Below, in pieces: positions 31,977 through 41,076 of a stretch of DNA of 41,281 nt. The DNA lies in the NCBI GenBank assembly GCA_018064685.1, contig JAGHUS010000020.1, positions 1 to 41,281 of the forward strand. Direction: 5' to 3'. Source of the stretch: Bacteroidales bacterium. Its GTDB lineage: Bacteria; Bacteroidota; Bacteroidia; Bacteroidales; Bacteroidaceae. The notes below the pieces were generated by a model. That model saw nothing but the letters and a program-made list of their open reading frames with translations. It had not been told where the DNA came from and did no database searches. A program made the position numbers and the translations under genes. How positions within the stretch are numbered: the stretch's first letter is position 1; the number at the start of each line of letters is the position of its first letter.

Positions 31977-34900
31977 ATGAAAACCAAACTGTTAACTTTA
32001 CTGGCGGGTTCGATGTTCTCCCTCTCGGGATGGGCCATCGACGCCAACACCTACTACCTTTATAACATAGGCGCTCACAAGTGGCTTAACTTCGGAAACG
32101 AGAAAGGCATGACGGCTACCTTCTACAAGACGGGAACAGCCATCAAGCTAAGCGCATCGGGCGAGGGATATGCCTTGCAGTGCCCCTTCTATGACGCAAG
32201 CAACTATCTGGGCAACAGCGGTTCGCTGACCACCGAGACGGCCTTCACCATCACCGAGGTGAGCGAGGGCGTCTACACCATCAAGGGAGCCAACGGCTAC
32301 CTGGGCTATGACGGCACCACCGACCTCGACGCTGCGCCCTACTCCAACAAGCTTGTCACCTGCACGCTGAGCGACGCTGAAAGCGACAATGCCCACTGGC
32401 AACTGCTCACCAAGGAGCAGCTGACCGAGCAACTGAAGGCTGCCACGCAGGACAGTCCGATGGACGCGACGTTCCTCATCCAGAGTCCTAACTTCCACCG
32501 CCACGATGCGGGATGCTACAACACCTCGCCCAACGGTCACCTGGTATGGACCAACATGGAGGGAGGCAACCACGGCTACTCGGGCTACACGCAGAACTAT
32601 AACGGATTCGTTTTCAACACGTCGAACGTCAACATATACCAAGACCTGAGCGGTCTGCCCTCGGGCATCTACGAGGTGCGCTGCCAGGGATTCTCGCGCT
32701 ACGGCAGCAACACCGACGCCACAGGCACCTATGCCTCGACAACGCCTCAGGCCACACTCTATGCGGGCGAGGCGAGCACTCCCTTCATGCGTCTCACCGA
32801 CGATCTGGCGGCAAGCGGATTCTACGATAACAACAAGAAGTACGGCGACGGATACGTGCCCTACTTCAACAACGACGGCGGCAAGACTACCGGCACCTCG
32901 AACAGCGAGGCTGGAAAGGCCTTCGACTATGGCATGTACAACAAGAACGTGGTACGCACCGAGGTGAACGACGGTACGCTGCGCATCGGCATCAACGTGC
33001 CCAGCGACGCACGCACCAACACCTGGACGGCATTCGACAACTTCGAACTTGTTTATTATGGTGTGCTGACCACACTCACACCCGAGCAGATCGAGGCCAT
33101 CCTGGCTTCCGTGCCCACCGGCAAGATGGAGGCAACGCTGCAGACGGCTCTCGACAACGCTCTCGCGGCCTTCAACACCAGCAAGACCATCGAGAACTAC
33201 AACGCACTGGGCGAAGCCATCTCGGCTGCCAAGACCAGCGCGAAGGCATACGCCGACATCAAGGCTGCGCTGGACAAGGCTGACGCTGAGGCACTTGGCG
33301 AGGCTGCACGAGACCAGCTCGACAAGGCTGTGGCCGACATACGCAAGGGTTATGACGAGGGTACCATCACGGGCGACGGAACTGCCGAGGTAGCCGCCAT
33401 CGAGGAGGCTATCAAGGCTGCCATCGTGAAGGACAGCGAGGGCAGTGCCGACAAAACGGCTCTCATCGCCAATCCTAAGTTCGACGACGGCAAGAACGGC
33501 TGGAACGGCGACTTCGGAACGGGTGCCGTGAAGGCTACGAGCATCAACCCGCTCATCACGGCCTATGGTGGCACGTTCGACATCTACCAGGACATCACGG
33601 GGCTGGAGAACGGCACATACAAACTGCAGGCACAGGCCTTCAGCCGCCCCATGGACCACGACGCTCTGAAGACGGCTTACGCCAACGGCGAGGCACTCAA
33701 CAACCAGTCTTATCTCTATGCCAACGAGCAGTCTACACTTGTCAAGCTCATCACCGACGAGTATGGCACCACCAGTGCATGGGGCGCCGAACTGGCTAGC
33801 GGCAAGTACATCCCCAACAGCTCGAACGATGCCGCCAATGCCTTCAACCAGGGACTGTACGAGAACGAACTGCTCTTCATCGTGAAGGACGGCAAGGCTC
33901 GCATCGGCATCAAGCAGACGTCGACCGAGGGGACTCCCTATGTGGGTTATGACAACTTCCGCCTGACCCATATCTCTGCCGACACCGAACTGCCCGAGAA
34001 GCAGCTGAGCCGCAGCGAACTCATGGCCATACTGAACAACTACAAGAAGGTGGGCGCACAGGCTATCGAGCATGCTGCCTTCGACGCTGTTTGTGCTGAG
34101 GTGGAGACCGTCATCAAGGACGAGACAGCCGAGGAGGCTCCCACACTGGGCACCCTCAAGCCCGTCCGCATGGCTCTGGCCACCCTGCTGAAGGAGGGCG
34201 AAACGGAGAGTGGCGTGTTCGACCTGACTCCCATCATCACCAACGCCACCTTCGACAAGGACATCGAGGGATGGACATCCGAGAACAATATGTTTACATG
34301 GAACTCTACCGGCGTGGTGCAGGTAGCCAACAGCAAGGCCGACGACCGCCTTTCGCAGGTGCTGCCCGACATGCCTGCCGGCAAGTACACCGTGAAGGTG
34401 CAGAGCTTCTACCGTCCCAAGGGCTGGAAGCAGGCTCTCTACGAATACGAGCATAACGCCAAGGGCGTGACAGACGACTTCATGTCGCTCGGCATGAACA
34501 ACAGCTCGACCAGCGTCAAGAGCATCTTCGCCGACGGACGCTATCTGCTGGCTTCGGCCAACATCAGCCGCACCGAGGATGTGGGTGCCACCATCGACGG
34601 ACGTGGCTTCCCCCACCTCATCTCGAAGGTAGGCGACATGTTCAAGGCCGGACACTACTGGAACAGCCTCACCCAGGAGACCACCGAGGACGGCGACCTG
34701 ACCATCGCATTCACCCTCAGCAATGCACTGGCCGACAACTGGGGCGTTATCGACAACGTACGCCTCTACTACGGCACTGCCAAGCCCATCACACTGACCA
34801 GCACCAACTACACCGTGAAGGACGATACCGAGGCCGAGGTTATCATCGCCAAGGCTCTGGTGGCCGACTCGCTCACTGCCTTCTGGGCTCCCTGCGACAT

Positions 34901-36413
34901 CGACGCATCGCACTTCAAGCAGGTCTACGGCATCGGCTCTGTCGATTACGTCAACAAGGCCGTCTCTCTCTATCCTATTGATTACGTACACGCGGGCGTA
35001 CCCTGCTACGTCGTTCCCGCCGCCACCACCGAGCAGCTCAACGTGGGTCGCACCACCATCAAGGCTGCCGAGGCTGACAATATCGTCACTCCCTGGACGG
35101 GCGACGTGCTCATCCCCACCCCCAGAACCTACACGTGGAAGGCTCAGGCATTCAACGCGGCTAATAAGCTGACCACCATCTTCCCCAGCAGCATCAAGAC
35201 TGCAACGATACAGGATGCCGGGAATATGCAGTTCACGGCTAACATCCAGAACGCTCAGGCACGCCAGTTCCTAGCCACGAAGAGCTACACACAGAGTGCT
35301 GAATCGGTCATCTCGACCTACAACGCTCCCGTACCTGCACGCCGCGACGTGGCTCACAGCGTGGGCATTCCCGTTCCCAGCAGCCAGACCATCGGTGCGA
35401 AGCTGCACTACAGCCTCAACGAGGATATGAGCGACGCCAAGACCATCGAGAATACTCCGGGGCAGACACTTTGCTTCATCCCCAACCTCGTACCAGGCAA
35501 CACATACTTCTTCGAGCTCGACAACGCCTTCGACAACATGCTGGCCAAGGGACAGTTCACCGTCGAGGAGTCGCACCGCATGCTCTATGCTCCCAGCATC
35601 TACAACATTCGCGACTTCGGCGGCTGGACCATGGCCGACGGTCGCAAGACTCGCTACGGCCTCATCTATCGCGGTGGCGAGGTGAACGGTTTCCACGCTC
35701 CCTACCAGGCCGACGTCGAGACACTGAAGGGTCTTGGCATCGGTGCCGAGATAGACCTGCGTTACAACGACTCGTACGACCAGGATCGCGAGACGGGCAA
35801 GTCGGGCTTCGGCTTCAAGAAGGGCGACACCTATTTCTTTGCCGGTGCCAACGACTTCACAGCAGCCAACCTCGATGAGGCTGGGACACAGGCACGCCTG
35901 AAGCAGGAGTTCCGCTTCCTGCTCGGTCACATACGCGAGGGACGTGGCGTATACTTCCACTGCGTCTTCGGAGCCGACCGTACCGGTTTCTTCGCCATGC
36001 TGCTCGAGGGTCTGCTGGGCTTCCAGCTGCCCGACCTCTACAAGGACTACGAGTTGACATCATTTGCTGCCCCTGCCGGCAACCGCGTCAAGGGCACCAT
36101 TCAGGAGCGCATCGCCGTCATCCAGAAACTAACTGGCGCCAACCTCACTGCCAAGTTCGAGAACTACTGGCTGAACAAAGTGGGCATCACCCAGGACGAG
36201 ATTGACGAGTTCCGCAACATCATGCTCTACGACCCCGCCACTGTGGGCATCAACGCACCACAACCCGGCATGACTCCCGCAACCAGCCACACCCTCCAGT
36301 CTGTCTACACCCTCAACGGCACACAGATACCCGCCCAGAGCCTCGGCAGCAAGCCTGGCATCTACGTGGTGAAGTACAGCGACGGAAAGAATAAGAAGGT
36401 GGTGGTGAAGTAA
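31977..36413 (+). CDS. Giant secreted protein with tyrosine-phosphatase domain
   Basis: The 1478-residue protein has a signal peptide (about 1-20). Residues 24-145 resemble a ricin-type lectin fold. Three galactose-binding-like modules follow (about 165-362, 495-665 and 750-935), each with an ITGLxxGxYxVxxQxF-like strand and a D-N-F/V-R-L end, separated by short helical FIVAR-like segments (about 365-490, 675-745). A fibronectin-like segment (about 1130-1195) precedes a Y_phosphatase3-type domain (1200-1400) with NIRDFGG (1210-1216) and the signature HCVFGADRTG, nucleophile C1329 and R1335. The end (about 1440-1478) resembles a type IX secretion sorting tail (YTLNGTQI...GIYVVKY...KKVVVK). The substrate is unknown; an extracellular phosphatase acting on glycans or peptides is inference. 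Confidence 0.9.
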   Translation: MKTKLLTLLAGSMFSLSGWAIDANTYYLYNIGAHKWLNFGNEKGMTATFYKTGTAIKLSASGEGYALQCPFYDASNYLGNSGSLTTETAFTITEVSEGVYTIKGANGYLGYDGTTDLDAAPYSNKLVTCTLSDAESDNAHWQLLTKEQLTEQLKAATQDSPMDATFLIQSPNFHRHDAGCYNTSPNGHLVWTNMEGGNHGYSGYTQNYNGFVFNTSNVNIYQDLSGLPSGIYEVRCQGFSRYGSNTDATGTYASTTPQATLYAGEASTPFMRLTDDLAASGFYDNNKKYGDGYVPYFNNDGGKTTGTSNSEAGKAFDYGMYNKNVVRTEVNDGTLRIGINVPSDARTNTWTAFDNFELVYYGVLTTLTPEQIEAILASVPTGKMEATLQTALDNALAAFNTSKTIENYNALGEAISAAKTSAKAYADIKAALDKADAEALGEAARDQLDKAVADIRKGYDEGTITGDGTAEVAAIEEAIKAAIVKDSEGSADKTALIANPKFDDGKNGWNGDFGTGAVKATSINPLITAYGGTFDIYQDITGLENGTYKLQAQAFSRPMDHDALKTAYANGEALNNQSYLYANEQSTLVKLITDEYGTTSAWGAELASGKYIPNSSNDAANAFNQGLYENELLFIVKDGKARIGIKQTSTEGTPYVGYDNFRLTHISADTELPEKQLSRSELMAILNNYKKVGAQAIEHAAFDAVCAEVETVIKDETAEEAPTLGTLKPVRMALATLLKEGETESGVFDLTPIITNATFDKDIEGWTSENNMFTWNSTGVVQVANSKADDRLSQVLPDMPAGKYTVKVQSFYRPKGWKQALYEYEHNAKGVTDDFMSLGMNNSSTSVKSIFADGRYLLASANISRTEDVGATIDGRGFPHLISKVGDMFKAGHYWNSLTQETTEDGDLTIAFTLSNALADNWGVIDNVRLYYGTAKPITLTSTNYTVKDDTEAEVIIAKALVADSLTAFWAPCDIDASHFKQVYGIGSVDYVNKAVSLYPIDYVHAGVPCYVVPAATTEQLNVGRTTIKAAEADNIVTPWTGDVLIPTPRTYTWKAQAFNAANKLTTIFPSSIKTATIQDAGNMQFTANIQNAQARQFLATKSYTQSAESVISTYNAPVPARRDVAHSVGIPVPSSQTIGAKLHYSLNEDMSDAKTIENTPGQTLCFIPNLVPGNTYFFELDNAFDNMLAKGQFTVEESHRMLYAPSIYNIRDFGGWTMADGRKTRYGLIYRGGEVNGFHAPYQADVETLKGLGIGAEIDLRYNDSYDQDRETGKSGFGFKKGDTYFFAGANDFTAANLDEAGTQARLKQEFRFLLGHIREGRGVYFHCVFGADRTGFFAMLLEGLLGFQLPDLYKDYELTSFAAPAGNRVKGTIQERIAVIQKLTGANLTAKFENYWLNKVGITQDEIDEFRNIMLYDPATVGINAPQPGMTPATSHTLQSVYTLNGTQIPAQSLGSKPGIYVVKYSDGKNKKVVVK

Positions 36414-36434
36414 GAGTTAAGAGCTATTAAAAGC

Positions 36435-36482
36435 TATAGGCTACTGGCAACAAGTCAGTAGCCTATATTTTATGCTTTTTTG
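36435..36482 (+). terminator. Terminator of the giant secreted protein gene
   Basis: TATAGGCTACTG (36435-36446) and CAGTAGCCTATA (36456-36467) form a perfect 12-bp stem, followed by a T-rich run to 36481. It starts 22 nt after the stop codon. Confidence 0.9.
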
Positions 36483-36648
36483 ATAAAACCAGAATGTCGA
36501 GAAAACATAGAGAATCTTGAATATCTAGCCTCTAATAACACCTAGAACATCTAGGAAAAACAAAGCAACTGGAAAAGCAAGAATCTCACACCCCTCATTG
36601 ACATAGGTCAATAAATCATTGACACACAAACACATAACTTACAGAACG
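36483..36648. other. Intergenic stretch, degenerate CTAGAA-like words
   Basis: No gene is seen. The segment contains scattered words similar to the 9-bp unit of 25681-25782 (CTAGAACAT near 36543, TCTAGGAAA) but without regular spacing. Confidence 0.4.
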
Positions 36649-36680
36649 TTTGGCAGTTCCGAAAATACGGCTTACCTTTG
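36649..36680 (+). promoter_or_regulatory. Promoter for the 3D-domain gene
   Basis: TTTG (36649-36652), 20 nt, then TACCTTTG (36673-36680): full consensus match. It implies a GC-rich leader of nearly 190 nt before the start codon at 36876. Confidence 0.8.
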
Positions 36681-36687
36681 CACCCGA

Positions 36688-36875
36688 AAACGAAGGGCAG
36701 CGGCCCTTGGCCACGCACTGGCAGCCTTGCGATGAGGCACTCCTGCAGTGGCTGCAGATACGACATGAAAAGGAGGGCAAACTGCCCCGCCCTGTATCTA
36801 CTCTCCCCGAGACGCCAAGACGAGAATGCACGCCATTCCCGCACAAGCGACGAAAGGAAAAAGAGAGAAGGGAGG
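36688..36875 (+). promoter_or_regulatory. Long leader of the 3D-domain gene
   Basis: The stretch between the predicted transcription start and the start codon is GC-richer than neighbouring intergenic DNA. Small stems include AGGGC-AGC-GGCCCT-like pairing near 36699-36712 and GGGCA-AAC-TGCCC near 36775-36787. The reading frame of the gene stays open through it, so an extended N-terminus is a formal alternative. No known riboswitch was recognised. Confidence 0.4.
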
Positions 36876-37412
36876 ATGTTTAAGAAAAGATTGTTTTTGA
36901 TGAGAAAAAAGATTGTAAGTTTGCTGATGCTACTGGCAATGACAACAATGGCACCGGTCAACACAACAACAGCGGCTTCGGCCAACGACGACACACAGGC
37001 ATCGGCCTGCAACAACACAATGGCTTCGGCCGAGGAAACAAATCAGGAAGTATCCGACACACTGGAATTTAACGACGTGACCATCACCTGCTACAACGCA
37101 GTGGCCAGTCAGTGCAGCGGCAACCCGCTCATCACGGCCAGCGGTCGCAAGATTGATCTTAAGAAACTGAACAAAGGCGAACTGCGCTATTGTGCCGTAA
37201 GCCGAGACCTGCTCAAGGAGTACAACTACGGCGACACCATCGAGGTCTTCATCAGCGAGGGCCACCCCTACAACGGAGAATGGCTCGTGGCCGACACCAT
37301 GCACAAGCGCTGGAACAAACGCATCGACCTCCTTCTCAGCACCAAGCAGAAGAGCGGAAAGTGGGAAGGACAAATGAGAAAGTCTGACTCCGTAGAGGAG
37401 GTTGAGGGATAA
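36876..37412 (+). CDS. Exported 3D/RlpA-like double-psi beta-barrel protein
   Basis: Starting at 36876 the product is 178 residues: MFKKRLFLMRKK, a hydrophobic signal segment (about 13-26), a low-complexity Ala/Thr/Asn region (about 27-58) and a compact domain (about 62-165) with VTITCYNAVASQC, TASGRKID, CAVSRDLLKEYNYGDTIEVFI and VADTMHKRWNKRIDLLL. This last pattern (a D followed by W-N-K-R-I-D-L) matches the 3D or RlpA-like double-psi barrel, used by lytic transglycosylases and other cell-wall proteins. The usual three aspartates are partly kept. GGGAGG sits directly before the ATG; a second ATG at 36900 (MRKKIVSLL) is also possible. It lies between two large secreted protein genes. A wall or surface-glycan role is inference. 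Confidence 0.8.
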   Translation: MFKKRLFLMRKKIVSLLMLLAMTTMAPVNTTTAASANDDTQASACNNTMASAEETNQEVSDTLEFNDVTITCYNAVASQCSGNPLITASGRKIDLKKLNKGELRYCAVSRDLLKEYNYGDTIEVFISEGHPYNGEWLVADTMHKRWNKRIDLLLSTKQKSGKWEGQMRKSDSVEEVEG

Positions 37413-37496
37413 GGAGCAAACAACTCGAAAAAGTTGAAATTTGCCTCTACCCGCCACTCTTCTTACAAGTTATTATCTGCTAAGAAACTTAGCATC

Positions 37497-37529
37497 GTGG
37501 AGGCACAGCATATGCCTCCACTTTTTTTT
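37497..37529 (+). terminator. Terminator of the 3D-domain gene
   Basis: GTGGAGGCA (37497-37505) and TGCCTCCAC (37513-37521) form a perfect stem followed by eight T residues. Confidence 0.92.
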
Positions 37530-37566
37530 GTAAAAGACATTGCAGCAGCAACGGATATATACAGTA

Positions 37567-37592
37567 GCAGCGCGAGAAAATTCTCGCGCTGC
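37567..37592. terminator. Perfect GC-rich hairpin between convergent genes
   Basis: GCAGCGCGAGAA and TTCTCGCGCTGC are a perfect 12-bp stem with loop AA. It lies between convergent genes, about 80 nt beyond the metallopeptidase stop codon on the minus strand, and has no clear U-run on that side; a terminator or 3'-end stabiliser is likely. Confidence 0.55.
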
Positions 37593-37674
37593 ACTTTCTA
37601 TAGAGAGGTAAGGAGTTAGCGTTCCTTCGTCGCTGAGGAGTTAAGACAACTCTAAACTCCCATACAAACATCAT

Positions 37675-40557
37675 TTACTTTACAAGCAACTTCTTTCCGT
37701 TGCGGATGTAGATGCCGCGAGACGGAGTCTTTACGGCTCTGCCCGAAAGGTCGAAATAGACTGCGGGGGAGGCGTCAAAGCCTTCTGCCACTTCGTCAAC
37801 AGCGGTGATAATCTCCTTGGTCAAAGTACCGTAGTAGTAGAGGCGGAAGTTCGAGAAGATGCTCCAATAAGACGATGTGGTATTGCCCGAACTCTTGATG
37901 CCCACCTTGACAGAAGACGAAGTGCCTGACTTGACCATGACGCTGTTGTCGTACCAGCCAGCAGCAAACCACTTTGAGGCTGCCTCCATATTGTCGGGGA
38001 TGTAAAGCTTGTTCTGGCTGTAGGTAGAGCCGCCAAGCGTCTTGGCCTGCGCATCCTCCCAGATATTCTTGACCTTCTGACTGGCAGTCTTGACATAGAG
38101 AGTCGTATTCACATTGTCCGTGCCGCTTTGCCCATAGGTGCCGTCCTTTGTGCCAGGACGTTGGAAGGCATTGGCGCGCACCTCGTATGTACCGGCAGGA
38201 AGCTTCAGTCTGGTCGTCTGGTTCATGTCGAAGTTTGCCTGGAAGAACTCTACACACGAATAGTTGACCGAACCCGATATACTCCATCCGTTTGTACCAT
38301 CCTTGAAATCGGGATTGACAAGCATGAAGGTGAGGTCGAAAGGATGAGCGGCATCGTCGGGAGTGGCAGCTGCGAGCAAACCGACAACAGCTGTCTCGAT
38401 GTCCGAGATGGCGGTGTTAGCCTCGGCAGGAGACTGGAACGAATCCTTGTTTGCCTCGGCAGACTGTATGAGGCTCTCCAAGACAGCCTTTACAGAGTCC
38501 AGCACCGTTACGTCTTCCGATGCATGATGAGGAGTGGCCAGCAAAGACTTGGCATTGCCGATGAGATCCTCGAGTTCTGCTATCTTGGATTTTGTAGCCT
38601 CCGACTCGAAAGAAGCGATCTCGTCGGCAGTGAGGAAGAGCCAGCGCTGTGCCTCGGCACTGTTGGAGGCGTTGTAATCGGCAGTAGAGGTGCCATAATA
38701 GCCCGCCTTGTTGTAAGAACCCACGGCAAGGGTCTTAGATCGGTCTTTGATGAGCCAGTAGCTTGTGCCCTTGTACTTGCCCACCGTCACATCTTCGCGC
38801 GAGGGCATGAGGTGGAAGTTCTGGATGGTGCCCGGCGTGGTGGCCGCAGCTCCCTTGATGGTAGAACTGGTATACGAGAGGTATTTACCTGTGCCTACGT
38901 TGCGGAAGATATAGTTGCTCGTAGCAGGATTGTAGGTGATGTTCCATGCGTAGTTATCGTCCTTCAGAGCCTCCTCGGCCGAAACCTCCACGTTGCGGAG
39001 AACTCCTGTCGAAGTCATTGTGAGGTAGCTTGTGAGTGCACCACCCGATACCGACTCACTCTTGATGTAGTACTTTGCCTCGTCGTCCTGCTGGAACACA
39101 TACGCGGGCATTGCAAATCCTGCCTCGCCGCTGCAGATAAGGCCATCCTGATGCATGGCGTGGGTGATGAGGATATTGGCAAAATAAAGAGCGTGGTTGG
39201 AAGGCTGGTAGCTGTCCTCCTGGGCTCCGTTGATGCCGTAAGGCCACATGTGGGTGCCGTCGCCCGTCATGGTCGAAGTGGTGTTGTTGTCGAAGAAGCG
39301 CACCATCTGTGTGGCACGGGGGCCCAGCCACAGACCTCTTGTCACGCTGCCGCGAAGGTTGGCGTTGTTGTACCACTCGTTCGTGGTGCCCACACCCACA
39401 CCGTGGTTGGTCTCGTGCAGGATGGTGCCCGTCTGCTGATATGCCTCCTTCTGGCTTACACGCATCCAGCCGCCATACGAACAGTCGGCTGTACCATCGC
39501 CCGCACCCGCACCATATACATAATGAACATTCAGGTAGAAGCCGGGGATGTAGCTCAGCGCATTGTACATCCATATACACTCGGCACACGCCGTATTGAT
39601 GCGCGCATTCTGGTTGTCGTCGCCGGCAAAGTCATAACCGTATCGCATCACACCCTTGCGCAGAGTGGCAATCTTCACCACATCGCCGTAGGCCACCTGA
39701 TAGCCGCTTGTCATGGCATAAGCACGGACATAATAGACGGTAGAGGGTTTCAGACCACGCATCACGTAGATGCTGCCGTTGTTGTCGAACGTCTCGGTAG
39801 TCTTCTCGTCGAGGATGGTGGGATTGGGGTTGGTGCTCCAGCAGAAACCCTTCTCCTTGCACGTGCCGCTGATAGTGCTTCGGCCCAGCGCAATCGTCGT
39901 ACCCGTTGGCACGAACGTTCCGGTCGTCACCTTAGGCATTGTGCCTGTGGGATTGGCCAGATGCTCCTTCAGGTCGGTCAGTTCCTTGTCAAGACGAGCC
40001 TGCTCGGCTGCTATGCTGTCGGCATTCTCGCCGTTGTAGTAAAGGCGGAAATTATCCACGCACACCCAGTTGCCGTTGCAGTTAGTCAGCTTGACACCGA
40101 TATCGGCCTTGCCGTTCACCACAGTGAAGACAACCGAATAGTCGCGACACTCGTTTATCTCCACCTGCTCGGCCCCCGCATAGAGGACTGCACCCGTACA
40201 GGTCTTGCTCGCGCTGGCCTGCGAGATGTTCTGCGCACTCACCACCAGCGTGTAGGTGCCCGTCTGCAGGTCGCGAAGCGTCTGCCACATACCCGCATTG
40301 CTGCCCAGCGTCTTGCTCTTGTCCACCCACTTCTCCATATACAGTTCGCCATTCTTCTTGCTGAAGTTGTTGGCTATGTTGTAGGTGAACTTACCCGGGT
40401 TAGACCATGCTGCAAAACGTGCACCGAAGTCAGGATTCTCAATATACTTGCCTGTCACATCGGTTTGTGCCGACGCAGCATTGCCCATCAGCCACAGTGC
40501 CGAAAGCAGCACAGGCTTCATCATCCTCGTAAAAAATTTAGTTAAGTTGTTAGTCAT
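37675..40557 (-). CDS. Secreted zinc-metallopeptidase-like protein
   Basis: The 960-residue protein has an N-terminal signal peptide (about 12-30, cleaved near ASA-Q31). A galactose-binding-like module (about 35-175) ends in VDNFRLYYNGE, followed by a short helical linker and a fibronectin-type-III-like domain (about 205-298). Residues about 305-490 form a peptidase-like domain with HETNHGVGVG, i.e. HEXXH at 381-385, and downstream NEWY and HMWPYG that may add a ligand. A ricin-like region (about 495-640), a FIVAR-like helical segment (about 655-735), a second binding module (about 740-910) and a C-terminal sorting-like tail (FDLSGRAVKTPSRGIYI...KKLLVK) follow. I do not recognise the peptidase family. 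It is convergent with, and similar in modules to, the giant phosphatase-like protein. Confidence 0.85.
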   Translation of the reverse strand: MTNNLTKFFTRMMKPVLLSALWLMGNAASAQTDVTGKYIENPDFGARFAAWSNPGKFTYNIANNFSKKNGELYMEKWVDKSKTLGSNAGMWQTLRDLQTGTYTLVVSAQNISQASASKTCTGAVLYAGAEQVEINECRDYSVVFTVVNGKADIGVKLTNCNGNWVCVDNFRLYYNGENADSIAAEQARLDKELTDLKEHLANPTGTMPKVTTGTFVPTGTTIALGRSTISGTCKEKGFCWSTNPNPTILDEKTTETFDNNGSIYVMRGLKPSTVYYVRAYAMTSGYQVAYGDVVKIATLRKGVMRYGYDFAGDDNQNARINTACAECIWMYNALSYIPGFYLNVHYVYGAGAGDGTADCSYGGWMRVSQKEAYQQTGTILHETNHGVGVGTTNEWYNNANLRGSVTRGLWLGPRATQMVRFFDNNTTSTMTGDGTHMWPYGINGAQEDSYQPSNHALYFANILITHAMHQDGLICSGEAGFAMPAYVFQQDDEAKYYIKSESVSGGALTSYLTMTSTGVLRNVEVSAEEALKDDNYAWNITYNPATSNYIFRNVGTGKYLSYTSSTIKGAAATTPGTIQNFHLMPSREDVTVGKYKGTSYWLIKDRSKTLAVGSYNKAGYYGTSTADYNASNSAEAQRWLFLTADEIASFESEATKSKIAELEDLIGNAKSLLATPHHASEDVTVLDSVKAVLESLIQSAEANKDSFQSPAEANTAISDIETAVVGLLAAATPDDAAHPFDLTFMLVNPDFKDGTNGWSISGSVNYSCVEFFQANFDMNQTTRLKLPAGTYEVRANAFQRPGTKDGTYGQSGTDNVNTTLYVKTASQKVKNIWEDAQAKTLGGSTYSQNKLYIPDNMEAASKWFAAGWYDNSVMVKSGTSSSVKVGIKSSGNTTSSYWSIFSNFRLYYYGTLTKEIITAVDEVAEGFDASPAVYFDLSGRAVKTPSRGIYIRNGKKLLVK

Positions 40558-40599
40558 TTTGTTAGTGTATTATATAAAAGTAGATAGTACTATTCGCAA

Positions 40600-40607
40600 C
40601 AAAATTA
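40600..40607 (-). promoter_or_regulatory. -7 box upstream of the metallopeptidase gene
   Basis: TAATTTTG on the minus strand, 42 nt before the start codon, identical to the -7 boxes at 13241 and 22744. The -33 box is not clear. Confidence 0.55.
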
Positions 40608-40845
40608 CATCTTTTTTTCAAAACACAGCCTAAACACATCACAAAACTTTTGTTTTTAACAAAAATAACCCGCAAATTGGGCTCACCCGTAAAAATCATG
40701 TTTGTAGTATTGACACAGACTTCCCAGTGCGCCGTTTGTGCTTCTATTTGTACCGGTTGATTTGCTTTTTACCTGCACTCTTCCACTAATACAGTCTATC
40801 ACGCTGTAACACTGCATGTTCTATTAGTGGAAGACCCCCGTTTCA

Positions 40846-40933
40846 CTTCCACCAGTCTTCCACTAGTCTTCCACCAGTTTTCCACCAGTTTTCCACTCGT
40901 CTTCCACTAGTCTTCTACTAGTCTTCTAATAAC
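40846..40933. repeat. 11-bp tandem array (8 units)
   Basis: Units of CTTCCACTAGT, one helical turn each, start at 40846, 40857, 40868, 40879, 40890, 40901, 40912 and 40923. CTTCCACCAGT, TTTCCACCAGT and CTTCTACTAGT variants occur. The matching array at 608-640 has three. Confidence 0.9.
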
Positions 40934-40995
40934 GTCGCGCAGCACAATCGTCCGACTCGCCTAGCAGCATTTTTCCATTCCTCTAGCACTTTCTG

Positions 40996-41076
40996 TGTGG
41001 TACACGCACGGTGTACCCTACGGTACATGCATGGTGTACCCTGAGGTACATGCACGGTGTACCTTGCGGTACATGC
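40996..41076. repeat. 23-bp tandem array, right copy (3.5 units)
   Basis: On the minus strand three units of GCATGTACCkyAgGGTACACC plus two bases precede a partial unit, with the same order and register as at 464-545. Confidence 0.85.

Noticed and set aside
32148..34991. A 947-codon open frame antisense to the giant secreted protein gene.
   Set aside because: It mirrors the strong codon bias of the sense gene, has no domains, signal or promoter, and the sense frame has clear domains throughout.
38128..40545. An 805-codon open frame antisense to the metallopeptidase gene.
   Set aside because: Same reason: shadow of a codon-biased gene, with no recognisable protein features.
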